Assembly (NCBI RefSeq): GCF_963678635.1
Contig: NC_087067.1
Coordinates: 41,064,379 to 41,128,378 of the forward strand
Length of the DNA stretch: 64,000 bases
Source of the DNA: Symsagittifera roscoffensis
Lineage: Eukaryota; Xenacoelomorpha; Acoela; Convolutidae
Direction: 5' to 3'
The notes beneath the pieces are model-generated. The model was given only the letters and a program-made list of their open reading frames with translations. It made no database searches and was not told where the DNA came from. Positions 60,265 through 64,000 of the stretch are shown one piece after another. A program made the position numbers and the translations under genes. Position 1 is the stretch's first letter. Each line of letters starts with the position of its first letter.

Positions 60265-60799
60265 AAACAAGACTGCTCGTATCAGGGCGAAGCCCTGAAT
60301 GTTCCGACTGCCCTGTAAAGTTTATGGGGCAGTAATAACATTAAAAAGTTAAATGTAATAAAAATGAAACTTTTTTATCTTCTAAAATTTGAAACTTTTT
60401 ATGAAAATCATCCCCCCACAAGCCATATAAAGTACAAAAAGATACATTTCGCTCCTTGTAACAAATCAATTATGGCAAATAAGCTTCTTTCAAGCAACTT
60501 GAAACAATTTCTAAGACGGATTAACTCTCCGCTTTCGCGTTAATAGCGCGAAATATATCGCGCGTTAATTGTCCCAAATTAGCTAAAAGGGCAATCTTTA
60601 AACCGCCATAACTTTACGAAAAATGATCACAGCTAAAATATTTTTTCAAACTTGAGCCCAAGACAATAATACCTTTCGAATAAAATTTTAAAAGTTGCGT
60701 CAAAAATGGCCTGTTAAAAAGTCGAAATTTGTCTGAAGAAAAAAAACCCACCCCGAGCACAAATATTCCGTTACTTTTGTATCGAAAATCGGAACAAAA
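60265..60799 (+). repeat. RepA family copy, full length, tandem unit 1
   Basis: AAACAAGACTGCTCGTATCAGGG through ATCGAAAATCGGAACAA, with all landmarks present. Confidence 0.92.
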
Positions 60800-61293
60800 A
60801 TGACAATCGTTGCAACATAATGTCGAAAATTTGATAATATGCAGTGACGCATTACTTTTAATATTCTAACATGTTTTTAGTGAAGAAAAGACAATTTGAG
60901 TTTTTTCAGACTTAGATGAATTGATGACTTGAAGTGGGAGCTGGGCTGTAAGAAGCATAAAAAACTATTTGGTTTTTGGTTAAGGTATCTAATAGCTGAA
61001 GGTTGATGGCTGTTTATTTTTTGATGATATTTTGTTTTAGTAGTCAAGACAATAATTCAAAAAGACCATGTCGATCTCACTCTAACATTGCATTTCAGCA
61101 GTCCTGCAGACCAAGAAATCAGAGTAAAACGAAAATCAGTATCAGACTTAAAAAAATTGCCCTTGCTTATCTAGCCAGAAACCATTTTATAACCATTTTC
61201 CACAGATATATGATGTGCTCAATTGAGATGATATGCTCAACAACCTGTCCCGACAACCTTAATTCAAAACAAAAATGCCTGTAAAAGGCCAAA

Positions 61294-61650
61294 TCGCTGA
61301 ACGTTCCGACTGCCTCAGGTCCAAAGAACAAGGATGATGTTAAAGAAGGTAAAACTTTGAGAACAGTTCAAAAAAATTTGAAAAAAGGACTTTTAAAAAA
61401 AAGATAATTGAAAAAATCATTTTTAAAAAGTCCACTCTCACGCTCTTCAATGAACAAAATGATGCAGAGAATCCATAACTTGTCTCATATCAAGTTGGAT
61501 TGATATCTGGGCCAGATTAAAACACCGCTCACGTGTTATAAGAGCGGATTATGTTGCACATTAATTGACCCAAATTAGCTAAATTTGCATTTTTAAAACG
61601 GCAAAAAAGAACAGGTGAAAAATTTTGCTAAAGTTGATCTCATAAATCTC
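61294..61650 (+). repeat. Old RepA relative in tandem unit 2
   Basis: Duplicate of 59893-60250, carried by the tandem duplication. Confidence 0.6.
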
Positions 61651-61666
61651 AATTCAAAGCTTAGTT

Positions 61667-62205
61667 AAACAAGACTGCTCGTATCAGGGCGAAGCCCTGA
61701 ATGTTCCGACTGCCTTGTAAAGTTTATGGGGCAGTAATAACATTAAGAAGTTAAATGTAATAAAAATGAAACTTTTTTTTCTTCTAAAATTTGAAACTTT
61801 TTATGAAAATCATCCCCCCACAAGCCATATAAAGTACAAAAAGATACATTTCGCTCCTTGTAACAAATAAATTATGGCAAATAAGCTTCTTTCAAGCAAC
61901 TTGAAACAATTTCTAAGACGGATTAACTCTCCGCTTTGGCGTTAATAGCGCGAAATATATCGTGCGTTAATTGTCCCAAATTGGCTAAAAGGGCAATCTT
62001 TAAACCGCCATAACTTTACGAAAAATTATCACAGCTAAAATATTTTTTTGCAAATTTGAGCCCAAGACAATAATACCTTGCGAATAAAATTTTTAAAAGT
62101 TGCGTCAAAAATGGCCTGTTAAAAAGTCGAAATTTGTCTGAAGAAAAAAAATCCACCCCGAGCACAAATATTCCATTACTTTTGTATCGAAATTCGGAAC
62201 AAAAT
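61667..62205 (+). repeat. RepA family copy, full length, tandem unit 2
   Basis: Duplicate of 60265-60799 with few differences, such as CGCTTTGGCGTTAATAGCGC for CGCTTTCGCGTTAATAGCGC. It duplicated with the unit and was not a separate insertion. Confidence 0.92.
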
Positions 62206-63009
62206 GACAAACGTTGCAACATAATGTCAAAAATTTGATAATATGCAGTGACGCATTACTTTTAATATTCTAACATGTTTTTAGTGAAGAAAAGACAATT
62301 TGAGTTTTTTTCAGACTTAGATGAATTGATGACTTGAAGTGGGAGCTGGGCTGTAAGAAGCATAAAAAACTATTTGGTTTTTGGTTAACGTATCTAATAG
62401 CTGAAGGTTGATGGCTGTTTATTTTTTGATGATATTTTGTTTTAGTAGTCAAGACAATAATTCAAAAAGACCATGTCGATCTCACTCTAACATTGCATTT
62501 CAGCAGTCCTGCAGACCAAGAAATCAGAGTAAAATGAAAATCATTATCAGACTTAAAAAAAACTGCCCTTGCTTATCTAGCCAGAAACCATTCGAAACAA
62601 AAAGCCAATTTATTTGAAATGAAACAACAAACTAAAATCAAAATTAAACAAGGATAGGCTGTTGCTGAGCAAGTATCACAGAATGTTCCGACCATATTAT
62701 CCACAAAAACTGCAAAAAAAAAAACATTTTAATCTTTAAATTAAAACGTCATTTCTTCTACGTGGTGAGATTAGAGATCCCTAAAAACGCGTAGAAACTT
62801 AGTGCGTTAGGCATAAAAGACTACAAAGGTCTCCAAAAAATAGATAAACAAAAATGAGAAAAAAATTCAAAAAAATTTCTAAAATGTTTCCTAATTTTGA
62901 ACTAAAAATTTTAAATTTGTATGACAATTATCAAAAAAGTGCGTACTAAAGCTTCCAAAACTGGTTTCATTTTTAGTAAAATCAAGTTTACCTAGCCTAT
63001 ACGGCCAAT

Positions 63010-63215
63010 AATTTCATATAACGAACGTTACTCGTTCGCTTTACTCGCTCGAAATTTAACTAAAACTAAAAAAATTTAAACCGGTTTTTCTCAACACTGG
63101 GAAAAATTTTCGGATTTTTTTGAATGTCCTCGAATCATGACTGAAAGGGCATATTGCTCCAATAGTTATTTATGCTACCTGATTTTACGTGGAAAACAAA
63201 AACAAAAAAACTTAA
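63010..63215 (+). repeat. Dispersed repeat family D, copy 4
   Basis: GCTCGAAATTTAACTAAAAC, AAACCGGTTTTTCTC, and TGCTACCTGATTTTACGTGG match the other family D copies in order. Confidence 0.5.
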
Positions 63216-63219
63216 ACGC

Positions 63220-64000
63220 ATCCAAATACACAGTTCCTCCAAATTTTTCAAATGGCTGAAACAAAAATCGAATTTTCTTGTTTTGTGTCTCTCGAAAAAC
63301 TGATATCTTTTTAGTAATTGTCGGAATTTTCAAACTAATTTTTTAAATCTTTCTGGTTTTGTAGCTTTCGTTCGTTTCATTTTTTCAAATTATGGTTTAG
63401 TCATCCTCAACAAACAACCATTTGTTTTTTTCCTTGTGCGCATAGTTGTTCTAGGCGGTAAAAAACGGTACATGTATTTTCAGAGAAAAAGATATTTTAA
63501 TCGATCTCATTGGCTTATTAAATCATGTTTCAGAATTGCAACAGACACTAATACACAGTCACAAGCAGAGAAACCATATCATACCATATTTGTTTGCGTC
63601 AGCTGGATAATCTTGCTTTGGTTACATGCGTTGAGACGTTCGTTTGTGTCGACAGAGATGTTGTAACTGAACAGAATTGCAAACTCTACAACTGCACCGC
63701 TTCTCTCAGCAGCTTTACGCAAATTACCAAACAGAAGAGATCCAGGGTACGTTTTGTAGTATTTTTTTTCAATCAATTTAGTAAATTTTTTCAACTGATA
63801 TTTTTTTTAGTTAATTTTTTCAACTGATAATTTTTCCACAGTAGTTTTTTTTTGGAACAAAAAACATTTTAGGCCATATATGCCGCTCGCGCTGTCTATA
63901 CTAAGAGGTCTTGAAACTATGAATCTTTATAAAAAAACACAGTTTGATCAGACTTCGAATCTCTGTGCGACTATGCTAAGAATGCACGACGTGGCGAGTG
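63220..64000. other. Stretch without a recognisable gene
   Basis: Three frames of 70-77 codons overlap on both strands between 63436 and 63827. None has a recognisable motif, signal peptide or splice context. The sequence continues beyond the window. Confidence 0.35.

Larger units (their letters stand above)
59399..62592 (+). repeat. Tandem duplication of a 1.4-kb unit (two full, one partial copy)
   Basis: Units 59399-60798, 60799-62201 and 62202-62592, each starting AATGACAA(T/A)CGTTGCAAC and ATAATGTC. Each full unit holds a small open frame (59580-59888, 61003-61284; also 62408-62617 in the partial unit), an old RepA relative and a well-preserved RepA copy. Units differ by a few percent. 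Between the first two small frames I count about five amino-acid-changing and two silent differences, which is what neutral drift gives, so I do not call genes. Confidence 0.9.

Noticed and set aside
1..64000. CRISPR array, bacterial operons or phage genes
   Set aside because: The repeats are dispersed or transposon-like, and the genes are spliced and eukaryotic. Nothing supports a prokaryotic origin.

Overview
The window is AT-rich metazoan nuclear DNA. It has a spliced gene pair, short GTAAGT...TACTAAC...TAG introns, AATAAA signals, many interspersed repeats and a 200-N assembly gap. It looks like an invertebrate genome, but nothing here fixes the phylum. Real genes are sparse. Most of the short open frames are chance frames in AT-rich repeats.

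Layout. 1-6494: part of an LTR retroelement in reverse orientation, running off the left edge, with its LTR at about 6144-6494. 8.5-10.1 kb and 20.9-24.1 kb: two paralogous four-exon alpha-kinase genes on the minus strand, each coding for little more than a complete kinase domain (about 276 residues). About 13.7-14.0 kb: a decayed C2H2 zinc-finger locus. 17-38 kb: a field of dispersed repeats, dominated by one roughly 530-bp family called RepA here, plus smaller families and fold-back elements. It includes a small single-pass membrane protein gene at 35.4-35.8 kb. 40.3-43.3 kb: an intronless gene for a secreted protein with four CAP/SCP domains, a Thr/Pro-rich mucin-like linker and a hydrophobic C-terminal tail. 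46853-58877: a 12-kb LTR retroelement with matching 394-bp LTRs. 59.4-62.6 kb: a recent 1.4-kb tandem duplication that carries RepA along.

The most notable object is the 12-kb LTR element. Its coding strand is strongly G-poor. Between the LTRs I find no recognisable gag or pol. Instead there is a Ser/Pro-rich ORF with a membrane segment. It overlaps the start of a signal-peptide-bearing, Cys-containing glycoprotein frame that looks like the envelope type shared by chuvirus glycoproteins and some BEL/Pao envelopes. At least two further unrecognised frames follow, and then a duplicated small exon with near-ideal introns. All the long frames carry stops or frameshifts, so this copy is dead. The arrangement still resembles a complex retrovirus with accessory genes after env, and it is the best candidate here for something undescribed.

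The two alpha-kinases arose by duplication and probably share a biochemical role. The CAP protein is probably extracellular or surface-anchored. I see no operon-like logic linking the genes. Exon ends, repeat ends and homology calls were made by eye, without database searches.
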